DNA of 64,000 bases from Catonella morbi ATCC 51271 (GCF_000160035.2 NZ_KI535366.1:64271-128270); one strand, 5' to 3'. Positions 17,785 through 26,745 are shown, numbered from the stretch's first letter. Translations and numbers: made by a program. Notes: generated by a model from the sequence alone, not told the origin.

Positions 17785-17805
17785 TGTAACATTTTACGGA
17801 CATTT
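17785..17805 (+). promoter_or_regulatory. Candidate response-regulator binding site (upstream of the regulator gene)
   Basis: TGTAACATTT at 17785-17794 is followed two bases later by CGGACATTT at 17797-17805. The same two half-motifs recur in front of the ABC transporter gene at 19621-19683, which suggests one regulator controls both units. Confidence 0.45.
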
Positions 17806-17844
17806 TTCTGATATGCTATAAGATAGTTCAAAGGAAGTGAAACA

Positions 17845-18537
17845 ATGAAACAGATTTTGATTGTCGAGGACGACAGTTTTTTGAATAAGATGTTAGCTTA
17901 TAATTTGACTGCTGACGGATACGAGGTGACTTCTGCTCTAAATGTAAGGACGGCCACCGAAATTCTAAATGCACACGAGTTTGATTTGGTCTTGCTTGAT
18001 GTCAACCTGCCGGATGGAAATGGATATGATTTGTGCAGGTTGATTAAGCCGGAACAGCCGGACACCATTGTAATATTCTTGACAGCCAACGATCAGGAGA
18101 GCGATCAAATACGGGGATATGAAGTAGGAGCCGTAGATTATATTACCAAGCCATTTGTTATTGGAGCTTTGCAGCGCAAAATAAAGGCTATGTTTACCAT
18201 GCTGGAACATCACAAACCTGCAAAGGACATTTACGACGACGGACGATTATTTTTGGATTTCTCCGAACAGGCGGCTACCCTAAATGGAAAGCCGTTGGCG
18301 CTATCCCCGATGGAATATAAGATGCTTAACCTGTTCCGTAAGAATCCGAAGCAAGTTCTTACCCGGCAGCAGTTATTGGAAAAGTTATGGGATGCGGAAG
18401 AACGCTTTGTAGATGAACATACTTTGACAACCTCTATCAGTCGGATTCGCAGTAAGATCGAAACGGACGGCGGTGCGCCCTATATTAAAACCATTTATGG
18501 GATGGGTTATCAATGGATGGGAGGCGAAGCAAAATGA
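17845..18537 (+). CDS. OmpR-family two-component response regulator
   Basis: A 230-residue transcription factor with an N-terminal receiver domain (acidic pocket VEDDS, phosphoacceptor D52 in LLDVNLPDG, K in TKPF) and a C-terminal winged-helix DNA-binding domain (LSPMEYKMLNLF, RQQLLEKLWD, GMGYQW). The gene overlaps the kinase start by ATGA. Context with an ABC ATPase and an FtsX-like permease resembles the cell-envelope stress and antimicrobial-peptide detoxification modules (BceRS and VanRS-like groups). Its codon use is richer in CGG/CGC/GCG than the neighbouring genes, which points to transfer. Confidence 0.92.
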   Translation: MKQILIVEDDSFLNKMLAYNLTADGYEVTSALNVRTATEILNAHEFDLVLLDVNLPDGNGYDLCRLIKPEQPDTIVIFLTANDQESDQIRGYEVGAVDYITKPFVIGALQRKIKAMFTMLEHHKPAKDIYDDGRLFLDFSEQAATLNGKPLALSPMEYKMLNLFRKNPKQVLTRQQLLEKLWDAEERFVDEHTLTTSISRIRSKIETDGGAPYIKTIYGMGYQWMGGEAK

Positions 18538-19565
18538 AGATGAACACCATCCCGATTAAATGGCTGTTTTTGGGGGTGTCTATTGTAACAGCACTCATAA
18601 TGAGCGGTATTACTCTGGTACTGTTTGCGTTGATCCACCAGACTACTATTTTGGTAACTGGCGGTATATTGATCCTCTGCTCATTGATAGGGCTATTGCT
18701 TCTGACGCAAACTTTCGGAAAACGGCTTTCTCTGTTTACATCTGATTTGTGTAAAACTTTGGATAACATGATCGACGGAAAAGAAGAACCTGAAATCATA
18801 GATGACGGTGAAACTCTTTTAGCGCGGATCAATCATCGGCTTTCCCGACTTTACCAGATTATGCAAGAAAAACGGCGCAAAGTGGACGAGGAACGGCAGG
18901 AACTTCAAACTCTGGTGTCAGATATTTCCCATCAGGTAAAGACACCGGTTAGCAATCTGAAAATGGTAGCGGATACCCTGCTGACAAGGGCGGTATCAGA
19001 AGCAGAACGTATTGAATTTCTCCGAGGTATTTGTAACCAGACGGATAAACTTGACTTTCTCTTTCAGGCTCTTGTTAAAACATCCCGTCTGGAAACAGGC
19101 GTAATTCAGTTGGAGAAAAAAGACGGACGCCTTTTTGAAACTGTTGCCCAAGCTATGAGTGGCATTGTATATGCCGCAGAAAAGAAACAGATTAGTGTTT
19201 CAGTAGATTGTCCCGAAAACCTGACGGTTTCCCATGACAGCAAATGGACAGCGGAAGCCCTTTTTAATCTGTTAGACAATGCAGTGAAATATACCCCCAT
19301 AGGCGGCAAAATTGCCGTGTCTGTAAAACAATGGGAAATGTATGTAGAAATTAAAGTGACTGATACCGGCAAGGGCATTTCTGAAAGCAATCAAGCTGCT
19401 ATCTTCCGGCGTTTCTATCGAGAGGAAGAAGTACATGAACAGCCGGGCGTGGGGATCGGTTTGTACCTTGCCCGTGAAATTGTGACACGACAAGGTGGCT
19501 ATATCAAAGTCGTTTCAGCGCCGAAAAAAGGCTCGGAATTTTACATTATGCTCCCTTTGAGGTAA
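18534..19565 (+). CDS. Sensor histidine kinase with short extracellular loop
   Basis: A 343-residue membrane kinase. Two N-terminal membrane helices (about 8-32 and 37-57) are separated by only a few residues, the layout of intramembrane-sensing kinases that read a transporter partner rather than a soluble ligand. HisKA: phosphoacceptor H133 in SDISHQVKTP. The HATPase_c domain has N (LFNLLDNAVKYTP), G1 (TDTGKGIS) and G2 (GVGIGLYLAREIV) boxes. The start at ATG 18534 has GGGAGG upstream and overlaps the regulator stop; an earlier in-frame ATG at 18513 lies inside the regulator gene. A strong terminator follows. Confidence 0.92.
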   Translation: MKMNTIPIKWLFLGVSIVTALIMSGITLVLFALIHQTTILVTGGILILCSLIGLLLLTQTFGKRLSLFTSDLCKTLDNMIDGKEEPEIIDDGETLLARINHRLSRLYQIMQEKRRKVDEERQELQTLVSDISHQVKTPVSNLKMVADTLLTRAVSEAERIEFLRGICNQTDKLDFLFQALVKTSRLETGVIQLEKKDGRLFETVAQAMSGIVYAAEKKQISVSVDCPENLTVSHDSKWTAEALFNLLDNAVKYTPIGGKIAVSVKQWEMYVEIKVTDTGKGISESNQAAIFRRFYREEEVHEQPGVGIGLYLAREIVTRQGGYIKVVSAPKKGSEFYIMLPLR

Positions 19566-19566
19566 A

Positions 19567-19605
19567 GAACGGCGGGCAGTCTTTGAGCTGCCCGCCGTTC
19601 TTTTT
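19567..19605 (+). terminator. Strong intrinsic terminator after the histidine kinase
   Basis: A perfect 13-bp GC-rich stem (GAACGGCGGGCAG with its complement), an 8-base loop and five T. It separates the regulatory pair from the transporter genes, which therefore need their own promoter. Confidence 0.92.
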
Positions 19606-19620
19606 CAAATGTCCCGAAAG

Positions 19621-19683
19621 TGTAACATTTCAGTCGGATTTTCGATGGAAATTCTTGACCCCTCGGACATTTCTGTGACATTT
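19621..19683 (+). promoter_or_regulatory. Candidate operator region of the ABC transporter genes
   Basis: TGTAACATTT at 19621-19630 and TGTGACATTT at 19674-19683 are direct repeats 53 bp apart, about five helical turns. CGGACATTT occurs at 19665-19673. All match the motif upstream of the regulator. A TACAAT -10 candidate lies at 19690-19695. Confidence 0.45.
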
Positions 19684-19737
19684 GAGTTTTACAATAACCT
19701 TATCAACAGTCAGAGAACCTTGAAAGGAGTTTTGAAT

Positions 19738-20403
19738 ATGAGCGTTTTACAGGTTATTGAACTGAAAAAGTATTATGGTACAAAGCCAAACATTGTGCGC
19801 GCTCTTGACAGCGTGAATCTCACTGTGGAGGACGGTGAGTTTGTGGCTATTGTTGGAACATCAGGCAGCGGTAAGTCTACGCTATTGCACATGATGGGCG
19901 GACTTGATACGCCCACTTCTGGCAATGTGATTGTCCGAGGCAAAATGCTGGCAAAGATGAATGACGAACAGCTTACCCTTTTCCGCCGTCGCAATATTGG
20001 CTTTATTTTTCAAAACTATAACCTTATCCCTATTTTGAATGTCTATGAAAATATCGTTTTGCCGGTAAAACTGGATGGCGATGCCGTGGATAAACATTTT
20101 ATGTATGAAGTGGTGAAAATGTTGGGGCTGGAAGATAAATTAAAAAATATGCCCAGCAACCTTTCCGGCGGCCAGCAGCAGCGTGTTGCCATCGCCCGCG
20201 CTCTGATTACCAAACCGGCTATTATACTGGCTGACGAGCCGACCGGCAACCTTGACAGCAAGACCAGCGCCGAAGTGCTGGGACTTATCAAGCGAACCAG
20301 CGCCGAATTTCACCAGACTGTTGTAATGATTACCCATAACAACGATATTGCCCGCCTCTCTGATCGGATTGTTCGTATTGAGGACGGGAAGATCATGGGC
20401 TAA
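19738..20403 (+). CDS. ABC transporter ATP-binding protein (MacB/LolD/BceA-like)
   Basis: A 221-residue ATPase partner of the downstream FtsX-like permease. Walker [11 protein letters not shown]-loop [10 protein letters not shown], signature [15 protein letters not shown], Walker [13 protein letters not shown] and the H-switch ITHNN are all intact. ATG 19738 has AAAGGAG eight bases upstream; an in-frame start at 19609 would overlap the operator region. It belongs to the same GC-richer cassette as the kinase pair. Known relatives extrude or remove peptide antibiotics from the envelope; the substrate here is unknown. Confidence 0.93.
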   Translation: MSVLQVIELKKYYGTKPNIVRALDSVNLTVEDGEFVAIVGTSGSGKSTLLHMMGGLDTPTSGNVIVRGKMLAKMNDEQLTLFRRRNIGFIFQNYNLIPILNVYENIVLPVKLDGDAVDKHFMYEVVKMLGLEDKLKNMPSNLSGGQQQRVAIARALITKPAIILADEPTGNLDSKTSAEVLGLIKRTSAEFHQTVVMITHNNDIARLSDRIVRIEDGKIMG

Positions 20404-20417
20404 GGAGGTGAAGTGTT

Positions 20418-22910
20418 ATGACATGGCCGTTTGAAAATGATACTCATAAAATTGAAAAAAAGTTGGCAAAAAAAAGTTTTCAAGCAAATCGCACAAGAAA
20501 CATCATTGCTATTATTTCAATTATTTTAACTACAATTCTTTTCACGGGGCTGTTTACTTTACAAAGGGGATTAACAGAGAGTACAGAACGGGCCGACATG
20601 ATTTTATCTGGCGGGGATGGTCATGCCAGAATCATTGATTTGAACCAGTCTGAGTACGATACCATTAGCACCCATCCTCTAATTCACGAAATTGCGTATT
20701 GCCGCACACTTGCTGATAGCGTGGATAACACAGAATTGTCTAAACGAGAAACTCTCTTTTTATATTATGACGATAATGCTCTGAAATATAATTTTATAGA
20801 ACCTACCAGCGGACATATGCCGAAAGCAGAAAATGAAATTATAGCAGATACGCAGACATTGGAACTTCTTAATGTTCCGCTGTCAGTAGGAGAAAAAATT
20901 ACATTGGAATTGACCGTACAGGGCCAGAAAATAAAACGTGACTTTATTTTGGCCGGATGGTGGGAAAGCTATCCCGGCGTCTATTATGGAACTATCGTTA
21001 CGTCTAAATCATATATGCAGGCACATGCAGAGGAAATTCAATATAAGAAAGGCACTGAAACAGGTTCCATTACCGCAATTATTAAATTTGCTAACGCAGA
21101 TAATGTAAGTGAAGATTTGAAAACCGTTGTAGAAGAAAGTGGTTTTTCTACTAATGTTGATGATGACAAATATATCAATGCGGGGATAAACCCAAAGTAT
21201 TCATCTTTGAGCAAAACAACTGCAATAGGAACAAATATCGTTCTTGTATGTGCGTTGTTTATGTTTTTGTTGGTAGGATACCTTATCATATATAATATAT
21301 TTCAAATTTCTGTGTTAAGAGATATTCATTTTTGGGGCCTCTTAAAAACCATTGGTACTTCAGAACGCCAAATTCGCTCAATCATTCGCAGGCAGACATT
21401 CCGGCTTTCCGTAATCGGAATTCCTGTTGGTCTGCTGGCGGGTTATTTGATTGGGAAAATATTGCTGCCTATACTGATGAAAGCCAGCGCCTTTTCCGAT
21501 TATGATGCGATTATATCTCCGAATCCTCTCATTTTTATTGCAGCTTCTTTATTTACCTTTTTGACCGTATGGATCAGTACGAGAAAATCCGAAAAGACAG
21601 CGGCAAAAGTTTCGCCCATTGAAGCGGTTAGATATACAGACACCGACCCCGTCTTTGAGAAAAGAAAGAAGCGTCGTATGTATGTTGGAAATATTTGTTG
21701 TGCTATGGCATGGGCAAATTTAGGGAGAAACAAAAAGCGTACCGCGCTGGTTGTCCTTAGCCTTTCCTTAAGCATTGTTCTGACCAATACAGTTTTTACG
21801 CTTTCCAACAGTGTCAACCCAGAAAAAGCGATTGAAAATTTGATTGGGGCAGAATTTTGTGTGGGACATAATAATCTTCTAAATTATATTGAGATAAACG
21901 AAAACAGCGCAATAAGCAAAAGCATGGTGGAGAGTATTCAATCTCAACCCGGCTTTGAAAATGGTGGCTATGAATACGGGTGCCGCGCATCTTATAGGAG
22001 CGATACAACACAACAGGTTGTAAACCAGCAGGAGGACGGTTCTTTTGATACCCACATTTACGGATTAGATTGTACGCTCCTTTCTTGGGCAAAATTAGTT
22101 GATGGCGAGTTAGATGCAGAAAAGTTGGCATCCGGGCAATATATTTTGGAAGGCGCTTATGTTAATTCCAGAGGTGACATGGATGAAAGCAGCATGAACC
22201 ATGCCGTAGGTGATACCGTACAGTTATATTGCAATGGCGCGGTTCAAGAATTTACAGTATTAGGACATATCGTTGCAAATGAGGGTAATACCTATGATTG
22301 GCTCGGATCGTGCTTCTTCTTGCCCAGTAATATTTATCAGTCGTTCACCGGAAATAATTATGCCATGACGTACCTTTTTAATGTGTATGATGGTTATGAA
22401 AATCAAATGAACCGCTTTTTAGAACAATATGTGAGCGAAGTGGAACCGGAAATGGCCTTCCGTTCAAAAGATACGATTATGGATGGTGTTTCAGACATCC
22501 AAAACATCATAATTTCCGTGGGCGGCACTATGGCTTTTCTCATTGGAATTATTGGCCTGTTGAATTTTGCCAATACAATATTGACCAGTTTATTCAGCCG
22601 CCGTCAAGAATTTGCGTTGATACAAAGTGTAGGTATGACCGGTAAACAGCTTCGCCGTTTGCTTTGCATGGAAAGCTGTTTATATATTATATTCTCTGTT
22701 GTAATCGCTGTCCCATTTTGCTTTGCTATTGCCACAGCGGTTGTTCGTCCCGTATGTGAAATGATCTGGTTTTTAAGCTATAACGCAAACTATTATCCAG
22801 TAATACTCATTTCAATCATTTTGTTGTTCATCGGTATTTTCATTCCTTGTTTTCTCAATAAATTCATCAGTAAGGAGAGTGTTGTGGAAAGGTTGAAGCG
22901 GGGTGAATAA
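20418..22910 (+). CDS. FtsX-like ABC transporter permease (large, two extracellular domains)
   Basis: An 830-residue permease with two FtsX-like units. Membrane segments are visible near residues 28-48, 275-300, 325-350 and 367-390 in the first unit and near 435-460, 695-725, 750-780 and 795-820 in the second. Large extracellular domains lie at about 50-270 and 465-690. It follows the ATPase by 14 bp with an AAGGAGGTG site. This type of permease typically works as a mechanotransmission or peptide-handling pump rather than a classical importer. With the short-loop kinase it fits a self-sensing resistance module. Confidence 0.9.
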   Translation: MTWPFENDTHKIEKKLAKKSFQANRTRNIIAIISIILTTILFTGLFTLQRGLTESTERADMILSGGDGHARIIDLNQSEYDTISTHPLIHEIAYCRTLADSVDNTELSKRETLFLYYDDNALKYNFIEPTSGHMPKAENEIIADTQTLELLNVPLSVGEKITLELTVQGQKIKRDFILAGWWESYPGVYYGTIVTSKSYMQAHAEEIQYKKGTETGSITAIIKFANADNVSEDLKTVVEESGFSTNVDDDKYINAGINPKYSSLSKTTAIGTNIVLVCALFMFLLVGYLIIYNIFQISVLRDIHFWGLLKTIGTSERQIRSIIRRQTFRLSVIGIPVGLLAGYLIGKILLPILMKASAFSDYDAIISPNPLIFIAASLFTFLTVWISTRKSEKTAAKVSPIEAVRYTDTDPVFEKRKKRRMYVGNICCAMAWANLGRNKKRTALVVLSLSLSIVLTNTVFTLSNSVNPEKAIENLIGAEFCVGHNNLLNYIEINENSAISKSMVESIQSQPGFENGGYEYGCRASYRSDTTQQVVNQQEDGSFDTHIYGLDCTLLSWAKLVDGELDAEKLASGQYILEGAYVNSRGDMDESSMNHAVGDTVQLYCNGAVQEFTVLGHIVANEGNTYDWLGSCFFLPSNIYQSFTGNNYAMTYLFNVYDGYENQMNRFLEQYVSEVEPEMAFRSKDTIMDGVSDIQNIIISVGGTMAFLIGIIGLLNFANTILTSLFSRRQEFALIQSVGMTGKQLRRLLCMESCLYIIFSVVIAVPFCFAIATAVVRPVCEMIWFLSYNANYYPVILISIILLFIGIFIPCFLNKFISKESVVERLKRGE

Positions 22911-22912
22911 CA

Positions 22913-23260
22913 GTGGGATATAGGAGCAGAAAACCGAAAGGGAAAAGACTTGTTGCAAGATTGGTTTTAACAGCCATATTCATCATGTTTATTATATGCG
23001 TTGCTAAGTTGCCCACAATCAATGTGCTACTACAGGAAATATTATCTCCGGGCCAGTCAGCAAGCACAGAATATGGCTGGAATTTGATACTGGTCAACCA
23101 AGATTATAAGGTGCCAAAGGATTGGGATATTGAGCTTACAGAGTTGTTCAAGTTTTTTGGTAAATGGAGGTGCTTATCGGGTAGTAAGCAACAACGCTGT
23201 CGTCATTTTGGCGGAAAGGGAGAGAACCACCTAATCCCCCAACAGAAAGGAGGAAAAAAT
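22913..23260 (+). pseudogene. Truncated VanY-like D-alanyl-D-alanine carboxypeptidase
   Basis: From GTG 22913 the frame encodes a basic N-terminus, one membrane anchor (LTAIFIMFIICVA) and the start of an M15-type carboxypeptidase domain: WNLILVNQDYKVPKDWDIELTEL, which matches the entry strand of VanY-like enzymes (normally WNL-LVN-D-x-IP--Y-VELTEL). After about residue 78 the match stops and the sequence becomes unrelated (KFFGKWRCLSGSKQQ). The zinc-binding region (SxHxxGxAxD, ExWH) is absent. The last gene of the acquired cassette is therefore broken, probably by a deletion that joined it to the tail of another gene. An alternative frame across the junction reads VNGGAYRVVSNNAVVILAER, of unknown origin. 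Confidence 0.65.
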
Positions 23261-23455
23261 ATGGAGAAATTTTTTGAGCCTATGTTTGAAAGAGCAGAAG
23301 CAAGAGGGGAAGTAAGAGGGGAAGCAAAAGGAGAAAATTCTCTTGCTAAATTAATTGGTTGTTTATTATCAGAAGGAAAGAATGATACAATTAAAGAAGT
23401 TGTAGAAAATGAAGAAATAAGACATATATTGTATAAGGAGTATGGTATACAATAG
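23261..23455 (+). CDS. Small protein resembling the C-terminal tail of Rpn/PD-(D/E)XK transposase-family proteins
   Basis: A 64-residue frame with a strong AAAGGAGGA site before ATG 23261. It starts MEKFFEPMFERAEARGEVRG, with the R/K-G-E repeat typical of the tail of Rpn/YhgA-type nuclease-transposase proteins, and ends in two predicted helices (LLSEGKNDTIKEVVENEEI). No nuclease core is present. It is either a stand-alone small protein of a type seen in Clostridia or a remnant. The same reading frame is open from the truncated VanY gene, but the internal ribosome site argues for separate translation. Confidence 0.5.
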   Translation: MEKFFEPMFERAEARGEVRGEAKGENSLAKLIGCLLSEGKNDTIKEVVENEEIRHILYKEYGIQ

Positions 23456-23483
23456 AATTATGCTACAAGGTTTAAAATAATAG

Positions 23484-23535
23484 AATGCTGTAAACCCGTT
23501 TGTGTGATTACCATACAAAGGTTTACAGCATTTTT
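23484..23535. terminator. Bidirectional terminator
   Basis: AATGCTGTAAACC (23484-23496) pairs with GGTTTACAGCATT (23520-23532), and the stem continues inward (TTTGTGTG with CATACAAA). A-rich and T-rich flanks serve both the small gene on the left and the converging gene on the right. Confidence 0.8.
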
Positions 23536-23562
23536 GAAATTTGATGATAGAATATTGATTCA

Positions 23563-23997
23563 TCAATCATCATTCAAGAAAGAATAGTCATCTTCATTCT
23601 CATCAGCCGCAGCAAGAGCATTTATGGATTCCATATCAAGTTCACCGGTGACGAGTTCCTCTTCGGGAGGGGTTTCTGCGGATACAATTTCATTTTCGTC
23701 AACATCATCCATAAGCAGGGCTTCCTGTTCACGCCTTGCCATTTCAAGTTTGTAGTGGTTGGTTTCTTCATCTATTCTGATTTCCGAAAGCTCATTTGTA
23801 TCTATAATTACAGGCTCTTCAACGACTAATTGTACGTATTTTACTACATTTCCCGATACTAATTTGATATCACTTTCCTTTATAAGGTTGATGTCTTTTT
23901 TATATGGAAGGTGGTCATATATGGTATTGGTGGGATCCTGCAAATTGCTAAAAGGTCTGAGGGATCTGACAAAATTTTCCTCGTTTATATCAAACAC
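23563..23997 (-). CDS. Acidic hypothetical protein
   Basis: A 144-residue soluble protein with no recognised domain. The C-terminal half is very acidic (MDDVDENEIVSAETPPEEELV and a final DENEDDYSFLNDD). The start is a GTG preceded by AAAGG. It is the only minus-strand gene between 1.4 and 63.4 kb, divergent from miaA and convergent with the acquired cassette. The composition fits the resident genome rather than the cassette. Confidence 0.6.
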   Translation of the reverse strand: MFDINEENFVRSLRPFSNLQDPTNTIYDHLPYKKDINLIKESDIKLVSGNVVKYVQLVVEEPVIIDTNELSEIRIDEETNHYKLEMARREQEALLMDDVDENEIVSAETPPEEELVTGELDMESINALAAADENEDDYSFLNDD

Positions 23998-24050
23998 CTG
24001 CCTTTCTTAAAATTATTAGGGTGTTAAAAGTATAACACAAAAACTCCCGA

Positions 24051-24079
24051 TTGGCTATAATTAAAATTAGTGATATAAT
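24051..24079 (+). promoter_or_regulatory. Candidate sigma-A promoter for miaA
   Basis: TTGGCT at 24051-24056 and TATAAT at 24074-24079 are 17 bp apart, about 90 bp upstream of miaA. Confidence 0.6.
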
Positions 24080-24167
24080 AGAGCTAACAGCAAATTGGGA
24101 ATATACGGTATTCAAAAAACTTCATTCCCGGATTCCGGCTGAGTAAATGTGATTAGGAGCTGATTTA

Positions 24168-25094
24168 ATGAAAGATTTGATAGTTTTAACAGGACCTACG
24201 GCAGTAGGAAAGACATCATTGTCTATAAGCCTTGCAAAGGCAGTAGGCGGAGAAATAATTTCTGCCGACTCCATGCAGGTATATAAATATATGAATATAG
24301 GTACTGCTAAAATTACAGAAGAAGAGATGTGCGGTGTTCCAAATTTTCTTATAGACGAACTGGAGCCGGATGAAGAATTTAATGTTACTGTTTTCAAAAA
24401 TAAAGTAATGAAATATATAGAGGAAATACGATCGAGGGGACATATCCCAATAATAGTGGGTGGAACAGGTTTTTATATCCAATCGGTGATTTATGATATT
24501 AACTTTAGTGAATACGGTGATGATAGTGAAGTGAGAAGAAAATATGAAGAAATGGCAGAAACTTTAGGTAAAACAGAGCTTCATAAAAAACTTTCCGAGG
24601 CTGATAAGGACTATGCTGATTCAGTTTCTGAAAATAATGTAAAAAAAGTGGTAAGAGCCCTTGCGTTCTATGAAATGACGGGAGAAAAGCTGTCGGTACA
24701 CAACAAAAAAGAAAGAGAGAGAACCTCGCCATTTGATTTTGCATATTTTGTGCTAACTATGGACAGGAAGAAACTTTATGAAAGAATCGACCATAGGGTT
24801 GACCTTATGTTTGAAATGGGACTGGTAGACGAAGTAAAAAGTCTTATGGCAAGAGGCTACAACAAATCTATGGTTTCTATGCAGGGCATAGGCTATAAGG
24901 AAGTTATAGATTATCTAAACGGGGAAACAAGTCTTTCGGAATGTATGGATATAATTAAGCGTGACACAAGGCATTTTGCAAAAAGACAGCTTACCTGGTT
25001 TAAGAGAGAGAAGGTGGTAACTTATATAAATAAAGATGAATTTGCCACAGAAGATGAATGTTTAAAAGAAATGCTGAGAGTATATAATTCTTAG
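24168..25094 (+). CDS. miaA: tRNA dimethylallyltransferase
   Basis: A 308-residue enzyme that transfers a dimethylallyl group to the N6 of A37 in tRNAs reading UNN codons. The P-loop GPTAVGKTSLS, the substrate-binding DSMQVYKYMNIGTAK, VGGTGFYIQSV, and the C-terminal QGIGYKEVIDYLNG and RHFAKRQLTWF segments are all standard. The length is typical. GGAGC lies before the ATG. The beta-CASP gene follows after 55 bp. Confidence 0.96.
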   Translation: MKDLIVLTGPTAVGKTSLSISLAKAVGGEIISADSMQVYKYMNIGTAKITEEEMCGVPNFLIDELEPDEEFNVTVFKNKVMKYIEEIRSRGHIPIIVGGTGFYIQSVIYDINFSEYGDDSEVRRKYEEMAETLGKTELHKKLSEADKDYADSVSENNVKKVVRALAFYEMTGEKLSVHNKKERERTSPFDFAYFVLTMDRKKLYERIDHRVDLMFEMGLVDEVKSLMARGYNKSMVSMQGIGYKEVIDYLNGETSLSECMDIIKRDTRHFAKRQLTWFKREKVVTYINKDEFATEDECLKEMLRVYNS

Positions 25095-25149
25095 CTAAAA
25101 TATGTTATACTTACTTAACAATAAACTTGAGACAAAATGGAGATAAGGT

Positions 25150-26745
25150 ATGAAACTACATTTTATTGGTGCTGATCATGAAGTTACCGGAAGTGCACAT
25201 TTTTTATCAGCCTGCGGAAAAAATATCCTTGTTGATTATGGTATGGAGCAGGGAATAAATGTGTTTGAAAATGCAGAGCTTCCGGTGTCTCCGTCGGATA
25301 TTGACTATCTTTTGGTTACACATGCCCATATAGATCATACAGGTATGATACCTGCCCTTTATAAGAACGGATTTAAAGGGGAAATATATGCAACTACTGC
25401 TACCTGCGATCTTTGTGACATTATGCTCAGAGATTCTGCTCATATTCAGGAATTTGAGGCGGAGTGGAAGAACAGAAAGAATAAAAGAGCAGGTAAGGAA
25501 AAATTTAACCCGCCCTATACTATGGAAGATGTAGAAGGTGTACTTAAACGTTTTAATAAAGTAGATTATAATGAAGAATTTGTGCTTTGTGAGGGAATAA
25601 CGGTTTCTTTCACTGATGTGGGACATCTTCTCGGTTCTGCCAGTATAAAGATTTCCATAACCGAAGGTGATACTACTAAGGTGATTGTATTCTCGGGTGA
25701 TATAGGCAACATAAACCAGCCTATAATAAAAGATCCCGAATACACCACAGACGCGGACTATGTAATTATGGAGTCCACCTACGGTGACAGGCTGCATGGA
25801 GAAAGAATAGATTATGTAGCTGAGCTTTCGGATATTTTAAATGATACTTTTAGCAGAGGAGGCAATGTTGTCATACCTTCGTTTGCGGTAGGGCGTACTC
25901 AGGAAATACTTTATTTTATGAGGAAAATTAAAGAGGACAGGCTGGTTTACGGCTATGACGATTTTGAGGTATTTGTAGACAGTCCTCTTGCTATAGAAGC
26001 TACAAATATTTTCAATGAAAACTATGCTGACTGCTTTGATGAAGAAGCAATGGAATTAATCAGGGCAGGTATTAACCCTATCAGTTTCGATGGCCTTAAG
26101 ACCTCTGTTACAAGTACGGACTCTATTGCGATAAACTTCGATAAAAAACCGAAGGTTATAATTTCAGCCTCGGGAATGTGTGAAGCCGGCCGAATCAGAC
26201 ATCATTTGAAACACAATCTGTGGAGAAAGGAGTGTACGGTACTCTTTGTAGGATATCAGGCAGCAGGCACTCTTGGCCGTATTCTTATAGACGGTGCAGA
26301 GAGAGTTAAGCTCTTTGGCGAGGAAATTGAAGTAAATGCTGAGATTAAAGTACTTGCGGGAGTGAGCGGTCATGCTGATAAGAACGGACTGATTTCGTGG
26401 ATATCGGCCTTTAATCCAAAACCGGATGCAGTATTCATAGTGCATGGTGAGGATAAAGTGGTAGAAAATTTTAGAAAAACCCTGATAGAAGAATACAAAC
26501 ACAATGCTTATGCACCTTACAGCGGTTCAATATATGATCTGGCCTTGGGTGAGTGGGAATATATTGCGGAGCCTATACCTGTTAAGAAAGAGGTTAAATA
26601 CGTTAAGCACAGGGCTGAGTATGAAAAACTGCTTTGGGCAGGGCAGAAGCTGCTTGATATAATTAATGCAAACAGCGGGCTTGCCAATAAAGATATGAAT
26701 AAATTTGCGGAACAGATTGAAGCAATTTGTGATAAGTGGAAATAA
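25150..26745 (+). CDS. Metallo-beta-lactamase/beta-CASP RNase-like protein with RMBL domain
   Basis: A 531-residue predicted RNA-processing hydrolase (CPSF73-like bacterial group). The zinc site is visible: THAHIDHTG (motif 2), a GHLLGSA segment and SGDIG. The beta-CASP insert and the C-terminal RMBL motif (GVSGHADKNGLISWI, IVHGE) follow. It has an extra ~70-residue C-terminal extension past the RMBL core, ending EAICDKWK. There is no signal peptide, so it is cytoplasmic. GGAG lies 11 bases before the ATG. The GGDEF gene is 18 bp downstream. The precise RNA target is unknown. Confidence 0.88.
   Translation: MKLHFIGADHEVTGSAHFLSACGKNILVDYGMEQGINVFENAELPVSPSDIDYLLVTHAHIDHTGMIPALYKNGFKGEIYATTATCDLCDIMLRDSAHIQEFEAEWKNRKNKRAGKEKFNPPYTMEDVEGVLKRFNKVDYNEEFVLCEGITVSFTDVGHLLGSASIKISITEGDTTKVIVFSGDIGNINQPIIKDPEYTTDADYVIMESTYGDRLHGERIDYVAELSDILNDTFSRGGNVVIPSFAVGRTQEILYFMRKIKEDRLVYGYDDFEVFVDSPLAIEATNIFNENYADCFDEEAMELIRAGINPISFDGLKTSVTSTDSIAINFDKKPKVIISASGMCEAGRIRHHLKHNLWRKECTVLFVGYQAAGTLGRILIDGAERVKLFGEEIEVNAEIKVLAGVSGHADKNGLISWISAFNPKPDAVFIVHGEDKVVENFRKTLIEEYKHNAYAPYSGSIYDLALGEWEYIAEPIPVKKEVKYVKHRAEYEKLLWAGQKLLDIINANSGLANKDMNKFAEQIEAICDKWK

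Noticed and set aside
22913-23455. One intact 180-residue fusion protein
   Set aside because: The frame is open, but it joins two unrelated pieces, and a strong internal ribosome site before ATG 23261 argues for a broken gene plus a separate small one.
25207-25797. 196-codon minus-strand open frame
   Set aside because: It lies wholly inside the beta-CASP gene, lacks a ribosome site, and its product has Cys/His/Tyr-rich antisense composition with no family pattern.
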